Assembly: GCA_905182865.1 (NCBI GenBank)
Contig: CAJJCY010000003.1
Location: 786,238-850,237 of the forward strand
Source of the DNA: an uncultured SAR324 cluster bacterium
Lineage (GTDB): Bacteria; SAR324; NAC60-12
DNA: 64,000 nucleotides
Reading direction: 5' to 3'
A model generated the notes under the pieces. It had not been told where the DNA came from. It worked only from the letters and a program-made list of their open reading frames with translations, and searched no databases. Within the stretch, counting starts at the first letter, position 1, and every line of letters begins with the position of its first letter. The position numbers were made by a program, and so were the translations under genes. Shown piece by piece: positions 37,691 through 47,018 of the stretch.

Positions 37691-40600
37691 TTATGAACGA
37701 GGATCATAACCCAAAACTGGAGACAGCCAGCGTTCAACATCTGATACCGACATTTTTTTGCGTCCGGCATAGTCTTCAACTTGATCTCTGCCAATTTTGC
37801 CCACTGCAAAATAGCGTGACTCAGGATTGGCGTAATACATTCCAGAAACCGAACTGGCCGGAGACATGGAATAGCTTTCAGTGAGTTTAATACCAACTCG
37901 TTTTTTTGCGTCCAGCAATTCAAACAGGATCGGCTTTTCTGTGTGATCTGGTTGAGAGGGATATCCTGGAGCAGGGCGGATTCCCCTGTATTTTTCACTG
38001 ACTAAATCCTCCATCTCTAGATTTTCTGTACGACCGTAACCCCATTCATCCCGCACCTGTTTGTGCATGAATTCGGCAAGCGCTTCAGCTAAACGATCCC
38101 CAACGGCTTTTACGAGAATAGAATTGTAATCGTCGAGTTGTTTTTCAAAATTTCCAGCCATTTTTTCTACTTCTGCACCGGTTGTCAGGGCAAATCCTCC
38201 CAAATAATCTGCACGTCCAGAATCTTTGGGTGCGATAAAATCAGACAAAGCCTGATTTGGTTTGTCATCTGCTTTTACCACTTGTTGACGTAAAGTATGG
38301 AATGTAGTTTGAACTTTTTTACGTGATTCATCGGAGTAAATCAGGATATCATCACCGTCACTGTTTGCAGGAAAAAAACCGATCACGGCTTTTGGCTGAA
38401 AGCTCCTCTTTTCAACAATGTCCCTCAAAAGACTTAGTGCGTCCTCAAAAAGTTTGCTGGCTTCAGTGCCTAATTTTGGATCGGTAAGAATTTTGGGGTA
38501 ACGTCCTTTCATCTCCCATGTGTAAAAGAAAGGTGTCCAATCGATGTACTCGACTAATGTTTCAACTTCTACCTCATATTCCCGCAAACCGAGAAAAGCC
38601 GGCTTGCTAATCTGGCAATTTTTCCAGTCAATTGGTGTATGGTTCTCTCGTGCGTCTTGAATGGAAAGCAATTTGCGTTCGCTGTTTCGATCCTGATAAG
38701 CTTTTCTACGCCGTTCATGTTCTTGAAGGAGGTCCTCTGCGGCTTGTACTTTTTGGTCAGGATTCAATAATTTTCGGATAACTCCGGCTGCTCTTGACGC
38801 ATCCGGAACATAGGCTACTGGCTGGTCGTACTGAGGTGCGATTTTGACCGCAGTGTGCACTGGACTCGTGGTTGCGCCGCCGATTAAAAGCGGCTTAGTA
38901 AAACCTTGACGTTTCATTTCCCCAGCTACATGCACCATTTCATCCAGTGACGGAGTGATCAATCCGGAAAGTCCAATCACGTCAGCCTGATGCTCACGTG
39001 CTGCTTCCAATATTTTTTCGCAGGGTACCATCACGCCTAAATCAATGACCTCGAAATTGTTACAGCCCAAAACAACACCCACAATATTCTTACCAATATC
39101 GTGAACATCACCTTTAACTGTTGCCATTAATATCTTTTTTTCTTAATTGAACTCTAATTCTTTCTTTTCTTCCTCCATAAACGGTTCAAGGTGGGCTACT
39201 GCCTGCTTCATCACACGTGCACTTTTCACAACCTGTGGTAAAAACATTTTGCCGTCACCAAAAAGATCCCCCACAACTTTCATACCCGCCATCAAAGGTC
39301 CTTCAATAACTTCCAAAGCCAGGTCAAATTTTGTGCGGATTTCTTCGGTGTCAGCTACGATATGTTCAGTTATGCCTCTCACCAAAGCATGAATGATACG
39401 TTCTTCAACTGTTCCTTCACGCCATTTTGTGTCCTTTACAATTTTACGTGTACCTTCGGCTTTGTAGCTTTCGGCAAAATCAATCAGTCTTTCAGTGGCG
39501 TCTTTTCTACGGTTGAGTAGGACATCTTCAACAATTTCCAGCAAATCTTTTGGAATTTCCTCGTAGACATCCAGCATGCCGGCGTTAACAATAGCCATGT
39601 CAAGACCGGCGTGAATCGCGTGATACAAAAAAGCGGAGTGCATTGCTTCACGGACAGGATTATTACCCCGGAACGAAAAGGAAATATTGCTCACTCCACC
39701 ACTGACCAACGCTCCAGGACAGCGTTTTTTAATTTGTTTTACTGCTTCAATGAAAGCCACCGCATAGTGGTTGTGTTCCTCCATTCCAGTGGCAACAGTC
39801 AAAATATTCGGATCAAAAATAATATCTTCAGGTGGAAAGTCCAATTTTTGGGTGAGGATATCGTAAGCTCGCTTACATATTTCAGTTTTACGTTCATAGG
39901 TGTCAGCTTGACCCTTTTCGTCGAAAGCCATGACGATGGTCGACGCACCATAGCGCATGATCTTTTTGGCCTGTGCGCGGAACTCGTCTTCACCGCCCTT
40001 GAGGCTGATCGAGTTGACGATGCACTTACCCTGCACGCACTTGAGGCCTGCCTCGATGACCGACCACTTCGAGCTATCGATCATGATAGGTACTTTGCAA
40101 ATGTCGGGTTCGGAAGCGATGAGGTTGAGAAAGCGCGTCATGCAGGCTTCACCATCGAGCATGCCCTCGTCGAAATTGATATCGATAATCTGCGCGCCTT
40201 TCTCGACTTGCGAGAGCACGATGGCGAGTCCAGATTCAAAATCGTCATCCAAAATAAGTTTTCGGAACTTGGGTGAACCCATGATATTTGTACGTTCACC
40301 GATCATCAAAAATCCGATGTCTGGATTGATGTTCAACGACTCCAATCCGGAATAAAACGGAATGCCTTCACCAACTATTACAGGCCCGGAATTGCTGTTT
40401 GCGGTTTCCCCGAAACGTTGTTTCTGCAGCGGGTTTAATTTTCTTGGAACAAAATGAGAAATTTTATCGGCCAGTGCTTTGATATGTTCCGGAGTTGTCC
40501 CGCAGCATCCACCCATCAGGTTGGCCCAGCCTTCCTGCGCAAATTCTGCCATGATGCCGGCAAACTCTTCTGGAGTTTGTTCGTATTCTCCCATGGCGTT

Positions 40601-41438
40601 TGGTAATCCTGCATTTGGATAAACAGCAACAGGAAACTCAGAAATATGCGCCATTTCTTCAATAAACGGGCTTCATCAAGTCGGCGCCGAGGGCGCAGTT
40701 GAGCCCAACGCAGAGGGGTTTAGCATGCCGGATCGAGTTCCAGCAAGCTTCGACAGTTTGACCAGAAAGAGTACGCCCAGACTGGTCGGTGATGGTTACG
40801 GAGACGATGACTGGTAGGTGCTCTTCGAGCGTATCTTGAAAATCGGCAATAGCGTGGAGGCAGGCTTTTAGATTCAGTGTGTCAAAGACTGTCTCGGGAA
40901 GAAGAAGGTCGACGCCACCTTCAACGAGCGCTTCGGTCTGCTCGTAGTAGGCTTTGTAAAGCTCGTCATAACTGGCGGCACGGTATTCCGGACGGTTCAC
41001 GTCAGGTGACATGGAGGCGGTGCGATTTGTGGGGCCAATCGCACCAGCTACGAAAGTAGGACGATTTTCTTTCTCGGAGATTTCGTCGGCGACCTTGCGC
41101 GCGAGCTTTGCGGCTGCGAGGTTGATGTCCCGCACGCGGTGCCCGAGTGCGTAGTCGGCCTGGGCGATGGTGGTGCTGGAAAAGGTGTTGGTCTCGATCA
41201 TATCCGCGCCGGCCTCCAAGAAAGAACGGTGGATGTCCTCGATGATATCGGGGCGTGTGATCGAGAGAATGTCGTTATTGCCCTTTAAGTCGCCTTTAAC
41301 ATCTGCGAAAGACGCATCACGGAAGTCTTCTTCGCCCAGCTTGTATTGCTGAATCATCGTGCCCATTGCGCCATCAAGAAAAAGAATGCGCTCAGCAAAG
41401 AGATCAAGAATATGTGGCTTAGCATTATTAAAATTCAT
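37691..41438 (-). CDS. metH: Cobalamin-dependent methionine synthase, interrupted twice
   Basis: Transfers the methyl group from 5-methyl-THF to homocysteine via cobalamin. Domains in order: homocysteine-binding barrel ([27 protein letters not shown]), pterin-binding barrel ([12 protein letters not shown]), cobalamin-binding domain ([15 protein letters not shown] with the axial His), activation domain ([17 protein letters not shown]). One extra base near 40670 breaks [12 protein letters not shown] lone in-frame TAA at 39143 separates KKELEFN from [10 protein letters not shown]. Repaired length is about 1248 residues, normal. Two stretches (about 39915-40235 and 40660-41385) are clearly GC-richer than the rest, and the right-hand one ends at the frameshift. 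A real split protein is unlikely, since the breaks fall inside domains or linkers without strong new start sites. Confidence 0.94.
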
Positions 41439-41589
41439 AATATTATTATTTATTGTTCCAGGTGAGTTGGATTAACCCAGCCTTTGTTTTACTTACAAAA
41501 GTACTAATTGTCGCAACAAAATTATCTTCTACTGAGAGTAATAGTGATTTAAGGTGAAGAATGCGACTAATCAATTTATGGGATTTAGA

Positions 41590-42546
41590 TTAAGTTTTAC
41601 TTCCTGCAGCAAGAATAATTTGAAACAATTCTTCTCGGCGAAAAGGTAAAATTTGTGAGTAAAGATTACTAAATCCTGCTGTATGCATAAAATCATGCAA
41701 AGTCTCTTTTTCAAATCCAAGCCATTTGTGACTAAGTTTTTCCAGTACCCATTCTTCACTGTGTGTAGCTAGTTCCATTACTAGTACCTTTCCTCCTGGA
41801 CGTAAAATACGTGCGGCTTCCTGAAAACCTCTTTGCGGGTTATCAAGATGATGAAGTGACTGTGAAAAGAAAACCACATCTAAGGATTCAGCAGGCAAAG
41901 ACAAATTACCTGCGTCTTCAGCCAGCAATTTTACGTTTTGGAGTCCAAGGCGATCTATACGCTGTCGAGCTGAGGCAAGCATGTCAGGATTAAAATCAAC
42001 ACCTATTACACTAGTAGCAAATTTAGCCATTTCTACTGTAAGCGTTCCGTCTCCGCAGCCAAGGTCTATAATTTCAAGTTCTGAGGTACCAGAGGAAAAT
42101 CCGGACTTGTTTTCTCCATTCTGACCCAGAAGTATTCCGAGGAGACACGACCAGGCAAACCAAGATTGACCAGGTTCAAGAAGACGTTCATTTAAACCAC
42201 CACCGCTTATTTCTCGTTGACGCAATACCTCATGTAATCGCACCCTATCGTTGTTGTGGTCTTTTATGTTTGAAAGTTGCTCCTGTAAATAATTCCAAAG
42301 CAGGTGGAGTTCGCTGTCGAGGGATTCTTTTTGTGCAAATTGATAATATGACCAAATGCCCTCTTTTCGTTCCTGCAACAACTTCATTTTTCGTAAATGA
42401 CTCAAATGCCTGGAAATACCAGATTGTGCCATTCCTAATATTGTTGTAAGTTCGCTGACATTCAACGGCGTCTGTGAGACCAATATCAAAATTCTGAGAC
42501 GTGTTTCGTCTCCCAGTAATCTTAAAACTTGTGCAATGTTTGTCAT
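41590..42546 (-). CDS. ArsR-type regulator fused to a SAM-dependent methyltransferase domain (SahR-like)
   Basis: 318 residues. Residues 1-90 form an ArsR winged helix (LGDETRLRILILVSQTPLNV, SELTTILGMAQSGISRHLSH). Residues about 140-300 form a class-I methyltransferase fold with the SAM motif EIIDLGCGDGTLTVEMAKF and the post-motifs VVFFSQSLHHLDNPQRGF and ARILRPGGKVLVMELA. It lies upstream of metH, metF and leuS on the same strand. ArsR proteins of this architecture next to methionine-cycle genes fit the SahR type, which senses S-adenosylhomocysteine. I infer that it controls this operon. It could instead be an active methyltransferase. Confidence 0.85.
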   Translation of the reverse strand: MTNIAQVLRLLGDETRLRILILVSQTPLNVSELTTILGMAQSGISRHLSHLRKMKLLQERKEGIWSYYQFAQKESLDSELHLLWNYLQEQLSNIKDHNNDRVRLHEVLRQREISGGGLNERLLEPGQSWFAWSCLLGILLGQNGENKSGFSSGTSELEIIDLGCGDGTLTVEMAKFATSVIGVDFNPDMLASARQRIDRLGLQNVKLLAEDAGNLSLPAESLDVVFFSQSLHHLDNPQRGFQEAARILRPGGKVLVMELATHSEEWVLEKLSHKWLGFEKETLHDFMHTAGFSNLYSQILPFRREELFQIILAAGSKT

Positions 42547-42553
42547 GTATTTC

Positions 42554-42632
42554 TTGCTTTAAAAGGTCATAATGTCTTGTTGTTTCTATTAAATCATCAT
42601 ATATCAATACAATGATTTATATCTTAAAGCAA
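42554..42632 (-). promoter_or_regulatory. Nested inverted repeats in the leader of the ArsR-methyltransferase gene
   Basis: TTGCTTTAA (42554-42562) pairs perfectly with TTAAAGCAA (42624-42632). Between them AAATCAT (42591-42597) pairs with ATGATTT (42612-42618). The outer arm ends 8 bp from the start codon, so folding would cover the ribosome-binding region, or the arms may be DNA operators. The rest of the 294-bp gap 42547-42840 is AT-rich and featureless. Confidence 0.4.
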
Positions 42633-42840
42633 GCAATAAATTGCCCTTTTCTGCTTTAAACGTTTATTGATTGGGAGGAATAGAAATTGAAGTTGATTCA
42701 AATTGATTTAAATTCCGGTGATGACAGTGGAATTTAGTAGAATGAAGGGGAAAGTTGTTAGACCTAATAAAGAGAGGTAATATTTCGCCAACGAATTAAG
42801 ACTCAGCAGTCTCATGTTGAAAAAAACAGCAGTCAATTTT

Positions 42841-43609
42841 TCAGCCTCTGCTGAAAACCCATTTATCTACCTGACTTAGTTCAAGGTTGAAATGGTAACC
42901 ATCATAATCAAAATTTTGTAATACTTCTGCTTTCTGTATATTGTGATCTATGGCAAAGCGTACCATTAAACCACGAGCTTTTTTTGCAAAAAAACCGATC
43001 ATTTTTAATTCACCACTACGCTCTTCTTTAAAGCTAGGCGTAATAATTTTACTATTCATTTTTTTACCTGTGTACTGATTTAAAGTATTCATTTGAAGAA
43101 AGGTTGATTAAAACTGGCTCATCTTGTTTTGCCAATAAAACATTTAATTTATCAGTAATTTTCTCACCCCAAAATTGATACAAATTTTCACTTTTTTTTG
43201 TTTTCAGCTTCAGCCCCATTTCCAGACGATAGGGCTGCATCAAGTCAAGCGGCCGCAGCAAACCGTAAAGGCCAGACAAAATGCGCAGATGCGACTGGGT
43301 ATAAGTCAAACGGTTTTCAGAAAGTGCAGATGCGTCAAGACCCGTATAGACATCTCCTTTGAAAGCTAGAACGGCTTGTTTTGCATTTTTGGTGGAAAAG
43401 GGTAATTTCCATTGATTAAAACGTTCAACATTAAGCTCAGAAATTTTTTGACTGACCTCCATCAGTTCCATCAAATCCAGAAAAGACTTCTGCTTCATAA
43501 CTTTAACCAGTTCAGAAGATTTTTCCAGAAATTCCGGAATACTGAAGCTGTCAGTAGTCGCAGGCGTTTCATAATCCAGTGTTTTAGACGGTGAAAGGAG
43601 CATTAGCAT
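42841..43609 (-). pseudogene. yaaA: YaaA-family (DUF328) peroxide-stress protein, frameshifted
   Basis: DNA-binding protein family that in E. coli limits intracellular iron under peroxide stress. It starts at MLMLLSPSKTLDYETP (AAGG 7 nt upstream) and contains AFKGDVYTGLDA, HLRILSGLYGLLRPLDLMQP, YRLEMGL and INLSSNEYFKSV. One shift near 43085 links it to KKMNSKIITPSFKEERSGEL and FFAKKARGLMVRFAIDHNIQ. Repaired length is about 256 residues, as in E. coli. It stands alone, 231 bp downstream of the ArsR-methyltransferase start region. Confidence 0.9.
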
Positions 43610-43782
43610 TGAATTGCCTTTTTATGATTATTTACTTTGATGATATAATTATATACGGGCATTGAAATTTAAACAATTGCAGTTTACTCAGTATAGCAAA
43701 CGTGTTCAAATTCAAAACGATTATTTTTGGAGTGAGCTTCAGATCAACTGCTGTTATTATGAGCAAATCAAATCAAAACAAA

Positions 43783-44295
43783 TCACAAAACCCCCAAATA
43801 TCGCAACCCTTTACGGTATGCCTTGCGCTTGAAAGAAACAACTTTCTTTAATCCCAGGCGAGGTGAGATCCATTGGAAGGCATCGAATTCAATGGGTTCA
43901 TGGGAAAAATTAATTTTCTCAGTGTCACAATTCAACTGTAGAAGAAACCAGCGTTGTTGTTGGCCGCGGTATGGTTTCCATTCAGGTTGTTTATGAAGAA
44001 TATGCAGCATTTTGAGAGGATAGTAGTAACGGACTCTTTTTTCAGCAACCCTGATGATTGTAACATCATTGGTCCCAATTTCTTCTTCAAGTTCACGAAA
44101 AAGTGTCTCTTCTTCGGTTTCCCCTGGGTCAATCCCACCTTGGGGGAATTGCCAATTCCATCTTAACTGTCCTCCATCTGACAATAGTTCTGAATTTTCA
44201 TTTCTTTTGGCAATTCGCCGGAACATCAAAACTTTTTTATTTGTTGGATGCATAATCACTGCCGCAACATTTGGTCTGAAACTTTTTGCTGTCAT
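43783..44295 (-). CDS. rppH: RNA pyrophosphohydrolase (Nudix) RppH
   Basis: Removes pyrophosphate from the 5' end of mRNA and so triggers decay. 170 residues. The N-terminus FRPNVAAVIMHPTNKKVLMF, WQFPQGGIDPGETEEETLFR and ELEEEIG give the full Nudix box with the RppH-specific WQFPQGG, followed by KWKPYRGQQQRWFLL-type sequence (here PEWKPYRGQQQRWFLLQL). Its start overlaps the stop of the upstream unknown gene by one base. Confidence 0.93.
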   Translation of the reverse strand: MTAKSFRPNVAAVIMHPTNKKVLMFRRIAKRNENSELLSDGGQLRWNWQFPQGGIDPGETEEETLFRELEEEIGTNDVTIIRVAEKRVRYYYPLKMLHILHKQPEWKPYRGQQQRWFLLQLNCDTEKINFSHEPIEFDAFQWISPRLGLKKVVSFKRKAYRKGLRYLGVL

Positions 44296-45200
44296 TACTT
44301 TATTTCAAGAAAATATTGATGTTCGCGGATATTATTAACCACATCATGAACAGGAATATCCGGAAAGTTTTTCCATTCCATCAGTTTAAATAAATATTTT
44401 TTCAGGCGTCCACGGGACAATCCGCGATTTTCCCATTGTGAATATATTTCTTCGTATCCAACCGGTAATGGTCTACCGTCCAAATTTTTACGCATCAGGA
44501 ACTTAAGAGTACTGTCAGGATAATGAGCCACAAAATTGCTCATTGATTTTTGATCAATGCGGCCATCTCCAAAGACGACATCGTTTTCCTCACTATTGTC
44601 TCCTTGTAATCCTTCTTCTTCAAGTTCATGTTCTTCATCATCAATACCTTCAAATAATGAAGCAGTAGAAACTGCCAATTCGCCGTGGGTAGATTTTTCA
44701 GAACTTTTCTCAGTTTCTATTAACAGACTATTTTCTTTCGAAATATCCTCAGAACCACTGACCGAAACCTTATCTTCCACTTCAGTTGATTCGGTGTTTA
44801 CTTTAGGTATCATAGCATTTTCATCTGTAACAGGACTTTTCGATGATTCCTGCTCTGTAGTTTTATTTTCCGGGGCCATCTTAGTGTGGTCCCTTACAAG
44901 TGGAAACGATGGTGCAGGAACTTCAGGTACATAAGCAGGTACAACAAAACGGCCGGCACGACTCTGCTGCACATTATCTACAACAGGATCGTAAAAAGAA
45001 ATGTCTTCGACCAGTCCCCTAATATCTTTGGGAGTAACCCAGTTCAGATGACTGCGTTTCAGTGGGCGCAAGTATTGACGTGCGTCCTGGATCGCATCAG
45101 CAGAAAGACTTAGAGTTTCGCTGGCAGATTTGCCTGCTGGAGAGCCGGTCTGTTGAAAATCGGCTAACAGGGACTCAATTTGGTAAGCAGAAAAAAGCAT
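44295..45200 (-). CDS. Unknown protein with acidic disordered middle
   Basis: 301 residues, family not recognised. Residues 1-100 look folded (ASETLSLSADAIQDARQYLR, PLKRSHLNWVTPKDIRGLVE). Residues about 100-210 are Glu/Ser/Thr/Asp-rich and probably disordered. The last 80 residues are folded and aromatic/basic (FVAHYPDSTLKFLMRKNLDG, EEIYSQWENRGLSRGRLKKY, DIPVHDVVNNIREHQYFLEI). There is no signal peptide or membrane helix. It is coupled to rppH and lies 24 bp downstream of a FlgN-like gene, so a flagellar or RNA-related role is possible but unproven. Confidence 0.7.
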   Translation of the reverse strand: MLFSAYQIESLLADFQQTGSPAGKSASETLSLSADAIQDARQYLRPLKRSHLNWVTPKDIRGLVEDISFYDPVVDNVQQSRAGRFVVPAYVPEVPAPSFPLVRDHTKMAPENKTTEQESSKSPVTDENAMIPKVNTESTEVEDKVSVSGSEDISKENSLLIETEKSSEKSTHGELAVSTASLFEGIDDEEHELEEEGLQGDNSEENDVVFGDGRIDQKSMSNFVAHYPDSTLKFLMRKNLDGRPLPVGYEEIYSQWENRGLSRGRLKKYLFKLMEWKNFPDIPVHDVVNNIREHQYFLEIK

Positions 45201-45224
45201 TGTTCACTATGAATAATGTTGTGT

Positions 45225-45626
45225 TTAAGTTGTCATGTTTTTAATTTGAGGCCTTTGCCTTGTAGTATCTTTTCGATACTGCATTTGATTGCTTATTTGA
45301 GCAATTTGTAATGAGACAGCATTTTTATCACGGCCTACTATTTTTGCAAAATCCTGTTCTGAGAGTAGTAGTTTTTCAAGTAAATCCTGAATATTATCAT
45401 CTAGTTTTTGTTCTTCCTGCCCTAAGGAACGGTTGTATTTCTTGTGCCACTTTTCCCGCAAAGGATCCAACTTTTGCAGTTCATCAAAGTGGCTATCTTT
45501 TTGTTTCAAGAGCTCGTCCAGTGCTACAGCATCCGATTCTGCAAATTGGCGCTGTGATAATTCCAGAAGATTCTTTAAAAGTAACTCTTGTTTTCCAAGC
45601 AGTAGTTTCAATTCGCTGTCTGTCAT
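45225..45626 (-). CDS. Small coiled-coil protein, FlgN-like
   Basis: About 133 residues starting at MTDSELKLLLGKQELLLKN (45626), almost entirely helical with leucine/glutamine heptads (LLELSQRQFAESDAVALDEL, LLKQKDSHFDELQKLDPL). The length, all-helical pattern and central KQKD..FDELQKLD resemble FlgN-type flagellar export chaperones for hook-filament junction proteins. The surrounding flagellar genes support this. A longer reading to 45695 overlaps mnmE out of frame and is rejected. The assignment is by pattern only. Confidence 0.5.
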   Translation of the reverse strand: MTDSELKLLLGKQELLLKNLLELSQRQFAESDAVALDELLKQKDSHFDELQKLDPLREKWHKKYNRSLGQEEQKLDDNIQDLLEKLLLSEQDFAKIVGRDKNAVSLQIAQISNQMQYRKDTTRQRPQIKNMTT

Positions 45627-45630
45627 TTGT

Positions 45631-47004
45631 TTATTTTCCAATACAAAAATCCGAAAATATTTGCCCAAGCAAATCATCGGGCGTAGTTTCGCCAACTATC
45701 TCACCCAGGGCGTTTAAACAAGAGCGTAAATCAACTGCAATAAACTCTTCTCCACTTGACTGATTCAAACTTTTTCGCGCTGAGAACAAAGCAGACAGAG
45801 CATTTTTTGCAGCCTGTTGCTGCCTGCGGTTTGTGATCCAGATTTCATCTTCCTGAGGCAAACCCCCGAGTGTAGCTTTTTTATATAAGCTGGATTCCAA
45901 CTCATCACAACCTTCACCTGTTTTTGCTGAAATAAAAACAGATTCCAAACGGGATATTTTTTCATACCAACGTGGGGTAGTGTCATCCATTAGATCTTTT
46001 TTATTGAGAATTACAATTGTCCGCTCCTTTTCAACTTCACTGATTAAACTCAAATCATCATCCATAAGTTTTTCACTGGCATCAAGAATCAACAAGACGA
46101 GGTCGGCTTTTTCGCGGACATTTTGTGTACGCCGAATACCTGCTGATTCGATCAGGTCTTCTGTTTTTCTGATGCCGGCTGTGTCCGTTAAGCGAAAAGC
46201 TAGACCCTGGATTTGTACAGATTCCTCTATTGAATCTCTGGTGGTACCGGGAATGGTGGTTACAATCGCTCTTTGCTCGCGAAGCAAGGTATTTAGAAGC
46301 GAAGACTTTCCTACATTCGGCCGGCCAATCAATACTACACTAAACCCATCACGTATTTGTCTTCCACGGTCAGCATGAGAAAGTAAGCTTTCCAAATCGG
46401 CACTAGCTTGATCCAGACGCTGCCGACAATCTTCCTGATGAGTGAATTCATGGTCCTCTTCCGGAAACTCGATGCTGGCCTCAACTAGTGAAGCAATGGA
46501 GATCACTTGTTTTTTTACATCATCAATGGCGTGAAAAAGTTTTCCACGAAGTTGTTGTGCAGCCAGTCTTGCCCCAATTTCAGAACTGGCTTGAATCAAG
46601 TCTGAAATTGCTTCCACTTGTGTCAGGTCCAGTCGCCCATGCAAAAAAGCTCTTTGAGTGAACTCCCCTGCACCTGCCAAACGCACTCCCTGCCGTAAAA
46701 CCAAATCAAGGATGATTCGCAACACAAAAGGGCTTCCGTGACACTGAATTTCAACTACATCCTCAGTGGTGTATGAATGAGGAGCACGCATGACGACTAC
46801 TAAAACTTTGTCAATAAGTTTTCCGTCGTCTTTTATCCAGCCGTGTACCAGCTTGTGTGTTTCCGTCTTTTTCAGCGGTTCCCCATTTGTCTTGAACAGA
46901 GCCTCTACTGCAGAAACTGCCTGCTCTCCGCTTACTCTGATCACTCCAAGTCCGGATGGCTGCAAAGGTGTTGCTATTGCAGCAATTGTATCGTCAAGGC
47001 GCAT
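45631..47004 (-). CDS. mnmE: tRNA modification GTPase MnmE
   Basis: With MnmG, installs the carboxymethylaminomethyl group on wobble uridine 34. 457 residues, intact. N-terminal folate-binding domain ([36 protein letters not shown]), GTPase domain with P-loop [14 protein letters not shown] at about residue 230, switch [18 protein letters not shown] and NKKD, and the obligatory C-terminal FCIGK whose cysteine is catalytic. Elsewhere mnmE often follows rpmH-rnpA-yidC. Here it lies between flagellar genes, 14 bp after a flagellin. Confidence 0.97.
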   Translation of the reverse strand: MRLDDTIAAIATPLQPSGLGVIRVSGEQAVSAVEALFKTNGEPLKKTETHKLVHGWIKDDGKLIDKVLVVVMRAPHSYTTEDVVEIQCHGSPFVLRIILDLVLRQGVRLAGAGEFTQRAFLHGRLDLTQVEAISDLIQASSEIGARLAAQQLRGKLFHAIDDVKKQVISIASLVEASIEFPEEDHEFTHQEDCRQRLDQASADLESLLSHADRGRQIRDGFSVVLIGRPNVGKSSLLNTLLREQRAIVTTIPGTTRDSIEESVQIQGLAFRLTDTAGIRKTEDLIESAGIRRTQNVREKADLVLLILDASEKLMDDDLSLISEVEKERTIVILNKKDLMDDTTPRWYEKISRLESVFISAKTGEGCDELESSLYKKATLGGLPQEDEIWITNRRQQQAAKNALSALFSARKSLNQSSGEEFIAVDLRSCLNALGEIVGETTPDDLLGQIFSDFCIGK

Positions 47005-47018
47005 TATTTAATCAACGA

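Noticed and set aside
39143-41438. A naturally three-part methionine synthase
   Set aside because: One break is a single-base shift inside the conserved [11 protein letters not shown] region and the other a lone stop without a good downstream start. A sequence error is simpler.
41439-41589. Cobalamin or SAM riboswitch upstream of metH
   Set aside because: The 151-bp gap is AT-rich and shows no B12-box or SAM-riboswitch core pairing that I can recognise.
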